Numbered from the stretch's first letter, positions 24,434 to 33,585 are shown. The stretch: 40,188 bases of DNA from JAZLEZ01 sp045615505 (GCA_045615505.1 JAZLEZ010000057.1:1-40188), one strand, 5' to 3'. The notes: generated from the sequence alone by a model not told the origin. Numbers and translations: made by a program.

Positions 24434-26560
24434 ATGAAATGGAAAACAAGAAGTGCTGCTCTTGACGATATAAGAGTGCTTCAGGAAAGGTATGACCTTG
24501 ACTTTGTGTCAGCCAGAATCCTCGCCGGCAGAAAAATAGTAAATTCTGAAGATGTAAAGTTTTATCTGGAAAACAACATCTCTTTTACGCACAATCCGTT
24601 CCTGTTTGCAGATATGGAATCCTTCTGCGAAAGAATCCTTCAGGCTCTTGAAGACGGTGAAAAAGTCCATGTATTCGGAGACAGAGATGTTGACGGAATG
24701 ACAAGCACTGCCCTGATAGTCACGGAACTCAGAAATATGGGGCTTGAAGTGTCTTATTCAGTTCCGATGGGTGATGAACCTTATGCTTTTTCAAAACAGG
24801 CCATTGACAGGATTATTGAAGACAATGTCACTCTCGCAGTTACGGTTGACTGCGGTATCTCGTGTTTTGATGAAATTGATTACGCTCAATCAAAAGGGCT
24901 AGATTTTCTTGTAACGGATCATCATATTGCGGCATCTGTTCTTCCTCCTGCAGGAGCAATTATTAACCCTAAAGTTGAAGGTTGCGGATATCCGTTCAGA
25001 GATTTGTCCGGAGTCGGAGTAGTGGCAAAATGCATCTGGGCTTTGAGATTTGCCCAGACAGAATACTACAGAGAACCAATTGTAATTCTGCATGCGATAC
25101 CCGGAAATGCTACGGTTGTCATAGAGGCTGCAAAACTTGAAAACCTCATAGTAACTGAAAGAATCTGCGAAGAGGTAGTTCCGGGCATACTTGATGAACA
25201 CAACAGCAGGATTATTTCATTCCTAAACTGCAATCTTCCCGTTTTTGTTTTGGACAAAGAGGAAGAACTGATTCAACTCAGAAAAGCTTTTCCCAAGGCA
25301 GAAATACATCTGAATGATTTAAGACCTCAGTTTGAGAAATACCTCCCTTTCGTCAGGGAGAAAAGCCTCTTTGCATTGAACAGTGCAAGCCGTTTTGCTC
25401 TGTACAGCAATGTCAGAAGTGAGCTTGATACGCTTATAGGTTTATTCGGAGCATTTGTCCGTTCTTCTCAACCGTCTTTGTACAAAAAATACCTTGAAGT
25501 AACGGATCTTGTTGCAATAGGTACTATAAGCGACCTGATGCCAATGACAGATGAGAACAGAATCCTTGTAAGAAGCGGTCTCAGGGCATTGGAAAACTCT
25601 TCCCGACTTTCATTGATTCCGTTTATGTCAATACAGAATCTTCTGGGGAAAAAGCTATCAACCACTGATATCAGCTGGCAGATATCCCCTCTTCTCAATG
25701 CTGCGGGAAGAATGGGTAAACCGGATATTGCAATCAACATGTTGTTGTGTGAAGACCAGCATAAAAGCTTTGAACTTGCGCAGGAACTCGTTCAGCTCAA
25801 CAAAGAAAGACAACATCTGGGAGAAAAATGCTGGGACAGATTACTGCCTCAGGCAAAAACCAGTTTTGAAGAATACGGAACAAAATTTGTTTTTATCAGG
25901 GACGACAAGATTCCCAGAGGGATTACAGGGATTCTGGCTACAAGATTTCAGAAAGTATTCAAAGCTCCTATTATGGTAGTTACACAGACTGAAGACCTCA
26001 GGGCTGTAGGTTCTCTCAGAAGTCCGACATCTTTTAACTGTCATGATTTCTTAAGCAGGTTCTCGGATCTGTTCGATGACTTCGGAGGCCATGACTGCGC
26101 CGGCGGGTTCACCCTTGATCCTTCAAAAATTGACGAACTGGAAATCAGAATATCGGAAGAACTGGATTATATGGATTGTCCGGATACAGATAATGAAGAA
26201 TACATCACGGTTGATGCCGGTCTTTCCCCGGAATTATTTACTGAAAAGATGATTAAAACCGTTGAGCGTTTTGAGCCTTACGGGGAGAAAAATGAGCCTT
26301 TGATTTTTATGATTGAAGGTGCCAGAATAGAAAACCTCTCCGCTATTGTAAATAAGAAAGATGCAGCTTCAAATCACCTTAAAATGGATCTTTCATACGG
26401 TTCTTACAAATGGCCTTCGGTTTTCTGGTCGGCCGGATCCAGAGTCGGAAAAGATTTCAACGACGGAGATATAATCGACGCAGTATTCAGACTCGGCAGA
26501 AACTACTTCAGAAATCAGGAACTTATTCAGTTGACTTTGGTAGATATCAGGAGACATTGA
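24434..26560 (+). CDS. recJ: Single-strand DNA exonuclease RecJ, with large insertion
   Basis: 5'-3' single-strand exonuclease in recombination and mismatch repair. The 708-residue DHH-family protein has FGDRDVDGMTSTAL (about 81-94), VTVDCGIS (136-143), TDHH (161-164), DLVAIGTISDLMPM (358-371) and the DHHA1 signature GGHDCAGGF near the C-terminus. Usual RecJ length is about 560-580. The excess is an insertion between about residues 213 and 350 that splits the DHH core. It reads as a folded unit and is not recognised. No good SD precedes the ATG, and a MITE-like element lies 18 bp upstream, so the native leader may have been changed. Its stop overlaps the next ATG by one base. Confidence 0.93.
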   Translation: MKWKTRSAALDDIRVLQERYDLDFVSARILAGRKIVNSEDVKFYLENNISFTHNPFLFADMESFCERILQALEDGEKVHVFGDRDVDGMTSTALIVTELRNMGLEVSYSVPMGDEPYAFSKQAIDRIIEDNVTLAVTVDCGISCFDEIDYAQSKGLDFLVTDHHIAASVLPPAGAIINPKVEGCGYPFRDLSGVGVVAKCIWALRFAQTEYYREPIVILHAIPGNATVVIEAAKLENLIVTERICEEVVPGILDEHNSRIISFLNCNLPVFVLDKEEELIQLRKAFPKAEIHLNDLRPQFEKYLPFVREKSLFALNSASRFALYSNVRSELDTLIGLFGAFVRSSQPSLYKKYLEVTDLVAIGTISDLMPMTDENRILVRSGLRALENSSRLSLIPFMSIQNLLGKKLSTTDISWQISPLLNAAGRMGKPDIAINMLLCEDQHKSFELAQELVQLNKERQHLGEKCWDRLLPQAKTSFEEYGTKFVFIRDDKIPRGITGILATRFQKVFKAPIMVVTQTEDLRAVGSLRSPTSFNCHDFLSRFSDLFDDFGGHDCAGGFTLDPSKIDELEIRISEELDYMDCPDTDNEEYITVDAGLSPELFTEKMIKTVERFEPYGEKNEPLIFMIEGARIENLSAIVNKKDAASNHLKMDLSYGSYKWPSVFWSAGSRVGKDFNDGDIIDAVFRLGRNYFRNQELIQLTLVDIRRH

Positions 26561-27801
26561 TGAAAAAAATCTTGTTTTGCTTTGCTGTTTTGATTATTTG
26601 TTCTTCATTGTTCGGTCTCAGCATAACCTATGACAAAGAAATCCATGATTATGATTCAGTACCTATGCTTGAGGTTCATTTCGGCAACGGAGAGGGCAGA
26701 ACCTCGGATTATTATGATTCAATGAAAATCAGTCTAGTAACATTTGCAAAAGATGACCCGCTATACTCATGGTTCGGGCATGCAGGTCTTGTGGTGGAAA
26801 AAGAAGACTCTGCAGCTGTTATGTACGACTGGGGATTGTTCTGCTTCGGTCCTGAATTTTATAAAAATTTTGCAAAAGGCATACTTTGGTACAGCTGCGG
26901 GAGAACCTATACCGACAACGAGTACATCCCGGCTATTGAAGCAAAAAGAAGCATAAGAAAAATAGAGCTTAATCTTACATCCGAACAGAAAAGGGATATC
27001 ATAAACTATGTAAATCTGAATTGCAGTTCCGAGTATTGCGACTATATGTACAATCTGTTTACCGATAACTGTTCAACAAGAATCAGAGACATAATAAATA
27101 TGGCAACCAACGGGCGTTTTGAAGTCTGGGCAAAAACCAAACCGGGATATACATACAGACAGCAGCTTTCAAAAACTCTGATTAATGTAATACCGATGAA
27201 CTGGCTTTACGATTATTTATTCGGACCGATGGGAGACAGAAAAGCAACTCTTTGGGAAGAAATGTTCCTGCCGGTAAATCTTGCAGATGCTGTTTCGGAA
27301 TTTGAAAATCTGGCAGCAAAAGACTATTACGAATATGATTTCAGAGAAAACAACGGCAGAAAACCGGATGCTGAGCAACCTGAAAGTTATTTCCTCTATA
27401 CTCTTGTTTTCGGAATGATTATGGCTCTTGCCTCATCATTGTTTTATCCGAAACATATCGGATTGTACAAAATTCAGGCTTTCACATTTAACTTGTTTTT
27501 GGGTTTATTCGGAGCTCTTCTGTTTTACCTTATGATTTTTACAAATCATGATTTTGCTTTCTTCAACGAAAATATTCTGTTTATCAATCCTCTTTTGCTT
27601 ATTTCGGCATTTTTGTCCCTTAATCCGAAAAAACACAGAAACGGACTGAAAATCATTTACAGTATTCTTTTGATTCTTTCGGTAATTCTTGTTGTATGTA
27701 AAATCGGTATTTCCAATGTTTTCTATCAGAATAATTACAGTCAGATGGTTTCAGTAATTCCTTTTTATGTTGCAAACATCATGTTGCTGAATAAAGAGTG
27801 A
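26560..27801 (+). CDS. DUF4105-domain membrane protein
   Basis: A 413-residue protein starting with a signal sequence (KKILFCFAVLIICSSLFGLS). An extracytoplasmic DUF4105-type domain follows (about 55-250). It holds SWFGHAGLVVEKEDS with His74 and TDNCSTRIRDII with Cys171, residues that suggest a papain-like hydrolase fold (inferred). The last 150 residues contain about five membrane helices. AGGAGA precedes ATG 26560, which overlaps the recJ stop (TGATG); the open frame extends to 26410 but only inside recJ. The family is poorly characterised. Lipid or cell-wall modification is possible but not shown. Confidence 0.8.
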   Translation: MKKILFCFAVLIICSSLFGLSITYDKEIHDYDSVPMLEVHFGNGEGRTSDYYDSMKISLVTFAKDDPLYSWFGHAGLVVEKEDSAAVMYDWGLFCFGPEFYKNFAKGILWYSCGRTYTDNEYIPAIEAKRSIRKIELNLTSEQKRDIINYVNLNCSSEYCDYMYNLFTDNCSTRIRDIINMATNGRFEVWAKTKPGYTYRQQLSKTLINVIPMNWLYDYLFGPMGDRKATLWEEMFLPVNLADAVSEFENLAAKDYYEYDFRENNGRKPDAEQPESYFLYTLVFGMIMALASSLFYPKHIGLYKIQAFTFNLFLGLFGALLFYLMIFTNHDFAFFNENILFINPLLLISAFLSLNPKKHRNGLKIIYSILLILSVILVVCKIGISNVFYQNNYSQMVSVIPFYVANIMLLNKE

Positions 27802-27807
27802 TTGTAT

Positions 27808-27836
27808 TTGTCTAAAAGACTTTATTTATTTATTAT
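27808..27836 (+). promoter_or_regulatory. Promoter-like sequence immediately before lon
   Basis: -35 TTGTCT (27808-27813), 17-bp spacer, -10 TATTAT (27831-27836). The ATG begins at 27843, six bases after the -10, and no SD precedes it. The predicted transcript would start at or near the A of the ATG. Confidence 0.5.
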
Positions 27837-27842
27837 ATAGGC

Positions 27843-30245
27843 ATGGAAGAGCGTAACTTAAATCACATTTTAATTGTTCCTATGCGGGGTTGTCCTGTTT
27901 TCCCGGGAATGTTTACAACAATTGAAGTAACCGACCCTGTTGATATTCAGACTGTAAGATACTCTGAAACCCAGAACGGATTCGGTCTTCTTTTGCTCAA
28001 AAGTAATTCAAAGCCCAAAGGAAAATTCACGAAAGATGATTTTTGCGAAATAGGTACTTTCGTAAAAGTAAAAAACAAAATCAATACAATATACGGTTCA
28101 ACCAGCCTTTATCTTGAAACATTATGCCGCTTCAAAGTCATTGAACTGACCAGTACAAAAGGTATGATATGTGCGACCGTAGATTTCATTCAGGAAGATG
28201 AACTTAGCAAGGTCAAGGAAAAAGCATACAGGGAGGTTCTCCGAAAGAATCTGTCAATGCGGGAAGACCACTCCGTGCTTATTGAGAACATCCGTTTCAA
28301 TGCAAGCAATATTCCGGAAGCCATAAGACTAACAGATTATCTTGCATCTGCCATTGTCGAAAAAAGCAAACAGCAGGAGTTCCTTGAAACCCTGAATGCC
28401 GAAGAAAGAATCATGAAGATTCTCAAGGTTCTTCAGGATGAACTTGCCATTCAGAATATGCATAATCAGATAATGAGTTCCGTATCACAGAAAGTGGATG
28501 CAAGACAGAGGGAATTCTATCTGCGAGAAGAGCTTAAAGTAATAAAAAAGCAACTTTCCGAAATAGGTTCTGAAGTTGATGAAAATAACGGAATAACCGA
28601 GCTTACAAACGAAGATATCCAAAACGGAATACTTCATCCGATTAAACCCAAACTCATTGACAGACTCAAGAGTCTTAAGCTTGAAGGTGAAACATACGAA
28701 ACAGTTTTTTCCGAGTACCAGAAAATGGAGAATATGGAAACCATAAATCCGGAATATTCCATCTTAAGGTCTTATCTTGAAACAATTGCGGATTTGCCTT
28801 GGAATACCTTTTCCGAAGACAACTACAATATTGACAGAGCCAGAGAGATTCTGGAACAGGAGCATTACGGAATAAAGGATGTAAAGGAAAGAGTTCTGGA
28901 ATTTCTGGCCGTCAGAGATTTGAAAAAAGATACAAAAGGTTCGATTATCTGTCTCATAGGGCCTCCGGGAACAGGAAAAACATCCATAGGTGTGTCAATA
29001 GCTAAAGCTCTTAATAAGCAATATTACAGATTCTCGGTAGGCGGAATGCGTGATGAAGCAGAAATCAAAGGACATAGAAGAACTTATATCGGTTCAATGC
29101 CCGGTCAGATTATCAAAGGTCTGCGCGTTACAAAAACAAAGAATCCTGTTTTTGTCATAGATGAAATCGATAAGATGACCGTCTCAAATCAGGGCGATCC
29201 TGCAGCTGCTCTTCTGGAAGTTCTCGATCCTGAACAGAATACTACTTTCAGAGACCATTATCTGGATATTCCTTTTGATATTTCCAATATTCTATTTGTG
29301 GTTACGGCAAATACTACAGACTCGATTCCACGCCCGCTTCTTGACAGAATGGAATGTATTGAGCTTAACGGTTACACATCTGAAGAAAAACTGCATATAG
29401 GCAAGAAATACCTTGTTCCTAAAAGTCGTGTCAAACACGGTTTGAAAGCTGCGGATATAAAGTATTCCGATAAAATTCTGAGAAAGATTGCAGAAGAATA
29501 TGCACGAGAAGCCGGTGTAAGAAATTTTGAAAAGGCTCTGGATAAAATACACAGAAAAGTTGCAATGGAAATTGTTCAGACAACAGCATCCGGAAAAGAA
29601 TTGAAGAAACCTGTTGTAATAGACGAAGAAAAACTCATCAAGTATCTGGGGCAACCGATTTTCAGAGAAGACGAACTGGTAAAAGCGGACAAGAGCGGTA
29701 TGTCCATAGGTCTGGCATGGACTTCAATGGGCGGTGATGTACTTGCAGTTGAAGCCCAGCACATTCCGGGAAAAGGAGAACTCAAACTTACAGGTCAGCT
29801 TGGAGATGTAATGAAAGAATCTGCAAATATTGCATTCAGTTATATAAAGAGTATTGCAGAGAAATACGGTATCAATCCGGATTATTTCAAAGAAAACAAT
29901 ATTCACCTTCATGTTCCCGAAGGGGCAACTCCCAAAGACGGGCCGTCTGCAGGTATTACTATGGCTACTGCAATGTTTTCTTTGGTAACAGGTGAGATTA
30001 TGACTCCCGATACGGCCATGACAGGAGAATTGTCTCTTTTGGGAAAAGTAATGCCGATCGGAGGACTCAAGGAAAAAGTTCTTGCAGCCAAACGAAATAA
30101 AATCAAAACAATCATCATTCCAAAATTCAACAAAAGGGACCTTGACAAACTGGAAGATAATGTAAAAAAAGGTGTTCAGTTCAAACTTGTTTCCGATATG
30201 GAAGAAGTTTTGACGATTGCATTCGGAAAGAGGAAACAAAAGTGA
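27843..30245 (+). CDS. lon: ATP-dependent protease Lon
   Basis: An 800-residue Lon of normal bacterial length. The N-terminal substrate-binding domain is at about 8-210. The AAA+ core follows, with GPPGTGKTS (Walker A) and FVIDEIDK (Walker B). The C-terminal serine protease domain holds PKDGPSAGI with Ser702 and GGLKEKVLAA with Lys745, the expected dyad spaced 43 residues apart. It degrades misfolded and regulatory proteins in the cytoplasm. It has no SD and a promoter-like sequence lies right against the ATG. Its end overlaps the U32-family gene by 4 bp, so the two are co-expressed. Confidence 0.97.
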   Translation: MEERNLNHILIVPMRGCPVFPGMFTTIEVTDPVDIQTVRYSETQNGFGLLLLKSNSKPKGKFTKDDFCEIGTFVKVKNKINTIYGSTSLYLETLCRFKVIELTSTKGMICATVDFIQEDELSKVKEKAYREVLRKNLSMREDHSVLIENIRFNASNIPEAIRLTDYLASAIVEKSKQQEFLETLNAEERIMKILKVLQDELAIQNMHNQIMSSVSQKVDARQREFYLREELKVIKKQLSEIGSEVDENNGITELTNEDIQNGILHPIKPKLIDRLKSLKLEGETYETVFSEYQKMENMETINPEYSILRSYLETIADLPWNTFSEDNYNIDRAREILEQEHYGIKDVKERVLEFLAVRDLKKDTKGSIICLIGPPGTGKTSIGVSIAKALNKQYYRFSVGGMRDEAEIKGHRRTYIGSMPGQIIKGLRVTKTKNPVFVIDEIDKMTVSNQGDPAAALLEVLDPEQNTTFRDHYLDIPFDISNILFVVTANTTDSIPRPLLDRMECIELNGYTSEEKLHIGKKYLVPKSRVKHGLKAADIKYSDKILRKIAEEYAREAGVRNFEKALDKIHRKVAMEIVQTTASGKELKKPVVIDEEKLIKYLGQPIFREDELVKADKSGMSIGLAWTSMGGDVLAVEAQHIPGKGELKLTGQLGDVMKESANIAFSYIKSIAEKYGINPDYFKENNIHLHVPEGATPKDGPSAGITMATAMFSLVTGEIMTPDTAMTGELSLLGKVMPIGGLKEKVLAAKRNKIKTIIIPKFNKRDLDKLEDNVKKGVQFKLVSDMEEVLTIAFGKRKQK

Positions 30246-31468
30246 CGAAAATGGAACTGCTGTCCCCAGCAGGCAGTTTTGAAAAACTTGAAACCGCTTA
30301 TATTTACGGTGCTGATGCAGCATATATGGGAATGAAGGATTTTTCACTCAGAACCAATGCTCAGAACTTCGCTTATGATGAAGCAGAAAAGATTACCTGC
30401 CTCAAAAAAAAATACGGCAAGAAACTCTATTGTACGGTAAACATTTATTTTCATGAATCCGATATAGATAAGCTCAAACTTCAGATTCAGGAAATGAAGA
30501 ACTATCCTTTTGATGCTTTCATTATTTCCGATATCGGGATTCTCGATATTATGAAAAACGCTTTTCCGGATGCTCAGATGCATCTTTCCACACAGGCAAA
30601 CTGCATAAATGCCCACAGTGCCCGAATGTATCATAAAATAGGTTTTGACCGTGTAATTCTTGGGCGTGAAACACCTCTTTCGGAAATAAAAAGAATTAAG
30701 GATATGAATCCGGATTTAGGTATTGAGGCATTTGTTCACGGTGCAATGTGCATGGCTTATTCCGGAAGATGTATTTTATCTAGTCACCTTACCGGAAGAA
30801 GTGCCAATAAAGGAGATTGTTCACATACATGCAGGTGGAATTACCGTCTGGCGCTTGAGGAAGAATCCAGACCGGGCACCTACTATCCGATTTCCGAAGA
30901 AAACGGCTATACAACAATAATGTCGTCCAAAGATCTTTGTATGGTAGATCACCTTGAAGATTTGAAAAATGCCGGCGTTGATTCTCTTAAAATCGAAGGC
31001 AGAATGAAAAGTACCTACTATGTTGCAACAGTAACCAGAGCTTACAGAAAAGCACTTGATAATCTTTACGATTCTTCAGTTGAATTCAAACCGTACAGAG
31101 ACGAGTTGTTCAATGTAAGTCATAGAGAATACTCAACCGGTTTTTTCTATTCCAACGGTCCCATAGAAGGCGATGACATCAACATTCCCACTTTTGACGG
31201 ATATCTGAGAGATTATATGTTTCTGGGAACAATCAGAGATGAGGTAAAACCGGGCATCTGGTCACTGGATATCAAGAACCAGATAAGAAGTGATTCGGAT
31301 ATTGAATATATAGGACCTGATGTACTTTCAATGAAAGACAGTAATATGAAGGTTCTGGATTGTGACTTCAATGAAGTCGGACATATAGATCATTGCAATG
31401 AGGGATTCATAAAAAGCTCATTACCGCTGAAAAACGGCTATATCATAAGACAGGAAGTTAAAAAATAG
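30242..31468 (+). CDS. U32-family peptidase-like protein, TrhP (YegQ)-like
   Basis: A 408-residue protein of the U32 family in the TrhP/YegQ branch. It begins with the TIM-barrel signature ELLSPAGSFEKLETAYIYGA. The Cys cluster HGAMCMAYSGRC...KGDCSHTCRW (about residues 166-195) includes four cysteines which in relatives bind a 4Fe-4S cluster. Characterised TrhP takes part in hydroxylation of tRNA uridine-34; the peptidase label is historic. I took GTG 30242 as the start because AAAGAGG lies 8 nt upstream and it overlaps the lon stop; ATG 30251 is the alternative. Confidence 0.88.
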   Translation: MTKMELLSPAGSFEKLETAYIYGADAAYMGMKDFSLRTNAQNFAYDEAEKITCLKKKYGKKLYCTVNIYFHESDIDKLKLQIQEMKNYPFDAFIISDIGILDIMKNAFPDAQMHLSTQANCINAHSARMYHKIGFDRVILGRETPLSEIKRIKDMNPDLGIEAFVHGAMCMAYSGRCILSSHLTGRSANKGDCSHTCRWNYRLALEEESRPGTYYPISEENGYTTIMSSKDLCMVDHLEDLKNAGVDSLKIEGRMKSTYYVATVTRAYRKALDNLYDSSVEFKPYRDELFNVSHREYSTGFFYSNGPIEGDDINIPTFDGYLRDYMFLGTIRDEVKPGIWSLDIKNQIRSDSDIEYIGPDVLSMKDSNMKVLDCDFNEVGHIDHCNEGFIKSSLPLKNGYIIRQEVKK

Positions 31469-31557
31469 ACTTTTTTCCGGTTTTCAGGGGATTGATGCTT
31501 GATATATGTATTGATTTGTATGATAAAATAACAAAACAAACTTAAAGGAGGGTCAAT

Positions 31558-31737
31558 ATGAAGACTCATGAACAGTTAGTTGCATTGTTTGAAGCTTATG
31601 TAGCAGAAAACCAGAAGTTCACAGAAAAGGGTGTTAAAGCTGCAGCAACAAGAGCAAGAAAGGCTCTTGCAGAAATCAGTAAGCTTACAAAGGTAAGAAG
31701 AGCTGAAATTCAGGATGCAAAGAATAAGATGAACTAA
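31558..31737 (+). CDS. Histone H1-like (Hc1-type) protein
   Basis: A short gene of 59 residues rich in Lys, Ala and Glu. It begins MKTHEQLVALFEAYVAENQK and continues VKAAATRARKALAEISKLTK, a pattern of helical basic repeats like the chlamydial Hc1 family proteins of treponemes. It probably binds DNA and compacts or regulates the nucleoid. The C-terminal lysine-rich tail of chlamydial Hc1 is absent, so it is an N-terminal-domain-only form. A very strong SD (AAAGGAGGG) and high use of preferred codons point to high expression. A convergent bidirectional terminator follows. Confidence 0.82.
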   Translation: MKTHEQLVALFEAYVAENQKFTEKGVKAAATRARKALAEISKLTKVRRAEIQDAKNKMN

Positions 31738-31761
31738 TCCCATTCATGGATTAAATTACAG

Positions 31762-31798
31762 AAAACCACGCAAGTTTGATTACAAGCGTGGTTTTTTA
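31762..31798. terminator. Bidirectional terminator between Hc1 and acyl-CoA synthetase genes
   Basis: AAACCACGC and GCGTGGTTT arms form a 9-bp stem with a 14-nt loop, followed by a T-run on plus and preceded by a short A-run for minus. It serves the convergent genes ending at 31737 and 31813. Confidence 0.85.
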
Positions 31799-31803
31799 TT
31801 ATC

Positions 31804-31816
31804 GAGGTACTTTCAA
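31804..31816. mobile_element. Lone 13-bp end of the MITE-like element
   Basis: GAGGTACTTTCAA is identical to the first 13 bases of the full element's terminal repeat (24249-24261). No second end is nearby. The acyl-CoA synthetase stop codon (31815-31813) lies inside it. Chance identity is possible but small for 13 bp in this window. Confidence 0.5.
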
Positions 31817-33546
31817 TTGTTTATTAGACTGCTGTACTTCTTCTGCACTGCAAATCTTTTGATTTTTTTAGTAGCAGTCTGTTCCAGTTCATCATCCACG
31901 ACAAAGACTTTTCTTATTCTCTTGTACGGAAGCAGTGTTTTGTTTACTTCATCCACTATTCCCTGAATATGAGACTGCAGCTCTTCCTTAGAGTCATACT
32001 TCTTCATACATTCTGAAGAAGGGTGAATAATTGCACAGATTCCTTCAACCTTTTTTTCCTTATCAGCCAGAAAACCAAGAACACATATCTGTTCCACATC
32101 GTAATAAAGCTGAAAATGATCTTCTATTTCTTCAGGAAATACATTTTTACCGCCTTCAGTTACAATAATGTTCTTAGCTCTTCCTGTCAGAAAAACAAAA
32201 CCGCGCTCATTCTGATATCCGATATCTCCGGTGTGAAACCAGCCATCCTTATCTATCACAGCATCGGTTGCTTCTTCGTTTTTATAATAACCTTTGAATA
32301 CCATAGGCCCTTTTATGAGGATTTCACCGTTTCCCTGACTGTCAACATCAGAAAAAGAAATCTCCGTATGTGCAAGGGGTTTGCCTACACTGTTTTCATC
32401 ATAATCAAAAATGGGATTCAGTGTAAGAATCGGGCTTGTTTCAGTAAGACCATACCCCTGAACAAAATCTATTCCGAACTCATTCAGTTTTCTGAAAGTT
32501 GCAGGGGGAAGAGGTCCGCCTCCGCAGATACATATTCTTATATCTTTCAATGCAACTTTGTCTCTGAGGAAAGCAAACATTTTCTTTCCTATATTGATAT
32601 GGGTAATCTTCTTTATCAAACCGGAGAAAACAGCCATTGAATTTATTCCGAATTCGGCAAGTTTGCCCTTTTCTTTAACGCCTTTCATTATGCCGGAAAG
32701 AAGTTTGTTGAAAAGCATCGGAACAGCTAGGAACATTGTTATATGCCCCTCTTTCATCTCTTTGAACATCTGATTGATTAGCAGACGCTTTCCGAAAATT
32801 ACTTCCGAACCTACTGAAAAGGACTCAATGAATACTGCAAGCATAGTGTAAGCATGGTGAATAGGAAGAATTGCATAAAATACTTCTGTTTCATCGATAT
32901 TCATATGACCTTGAGCAATCAATGCATCAGACACAAAGTTTTTATGTGTAAGCATACAGGCCTTTGGTGTTCCGGTAGTTCCGCTTGTAAATAGGAAAGC
33001 CGCCAAATCTTCAGATGAAGGAGTCCGGATTCCCTGCGGACCCGCATCCGGCAGATTGAGAATATATGCATCAGAATGAGCATTGTCATCCAAAACAAAT
33101 TTGAAACCGTATTTTCCGTCCTTCCCTATTCTGTCAAAGCGCTCACTGTCACAAACAAGACCTTTGATTTCCACAAAATCTACAAGATGCTCAATTTCCT
33201 CATCTGATAGTGAATAATCCGTGGGAACAACTATTGCAGAAAGTGAGAGAATTCCCATATATGCAATTGCCCATTGCGGACTGTTTTTTCCGGTCAATGC
33301 AACACGGTCCCCTTTTCTGACTCCGACGGAGTAAAGATATCTGGCAAATTTATCAACTTCATATTTTGCCTGTGCGTATGTAAAAATCTCTTTTTTCGGC
33401 AAAATAGAAGTCCAGCACTTTCTTTCCGGGAAACGGGAACAGGTTATATTGAAAAGTTCAACAAGAGAAGGCCATTCTCCGTTAAAGTATTCACCTCTAT
33501 ATGAATCTAAAAATGTCCAAGGTGTAGGATTATGTTTTTTAGTCAT
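31813..33546 (-). CDS. AMP-forming long-chain acyl-CoA synthetase-like protein
   Basis: A 577-residue member of the AMP-binding (ANL) family. Motifs in order: LFTSGTTGTPKACMLTHKN (about 190), QGYGLTETSP (about 355) and WFHTGDIGYQNERGFVFLTG (about 430), then NIIVTEGGKNVFPEEIE. The last is a fatty-acyl-CoA synthetase hallmark. It probably activates fatty acids for lipid synthesis at the membrane. The stop codon lies within a remnant of a MITE-like end. The native C-terminus could have been altered there, although the family's C-terminal lysine region (ATKKIKRFAVQKK) is intact. Confidence 0.92.
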   Translation of the reverse strand: MTKKHNPTPWTFLDSYRGEYFNGEWPSLVELFNITCSRFPERKCWTSILPKKEIFTYAQAKYEVDKFARYLYSVGVRKGDRVALTGKNSPQWAIAYMGILSLSAIVVPTDYSLSDEEIEHLVDFVEIKGLVCDSERFDRIGKDGKYGFKFVLDDNAHSDAYILNLPDAGPQGIRTPSSEDLAAFLFTSGTTGTPKACMLTHKNFVSDALIAQGHMNIDETEVFYAILPIHHAYTMLAVFIESFSVGSEVIFGKRLLINQMFKEMKEGHITMFLAVPMLFNKLLSGIMKGVKEKGKLAEFGINSMAVFSGLIKKITHINIGKKMFAFLRDKVALKDIRICICGGGPLPPATFRKLNEFGIDFVQGYGLTETSPILTLNPIFDYDENSVGKPLAHTEISFSDVDSQGNGEILIKGPMVFKGYYKNEEATDAVIDKDGWFHTGDIGYQNERGFVFLTGRAKNIIVTEGGKNVFPEEIEDHFQLYYDVEQICVLGFLADKEKKVEGICAIIHPSSECMKKYDSKEELQSHIQGIVDEVNKTLLPYKRIRKVFVVDDELEQTATKKIKRFAVQKKYSSLINN

Positions 33547-33585
33547 TTTTTATCCTCATCATAATAATAACAAAGGAAATGCATA

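Noticed and set aside
29724..30347. Long open frame (about 200 codons) on the strand opposite the end of lon
   Set aside because: It lies wholly within the antisense of well-supported lon and U32-family genes, has no SD and a composition typical of antisense frames (rich in Phe, Cys, Ser).
32023..32640. Open frame of about 205 codons opposite the acyl-CoA synthetase gene
   Set aside because: The minus strand carries all conserved ANL motifs across this span. The plus frame shows no domain.
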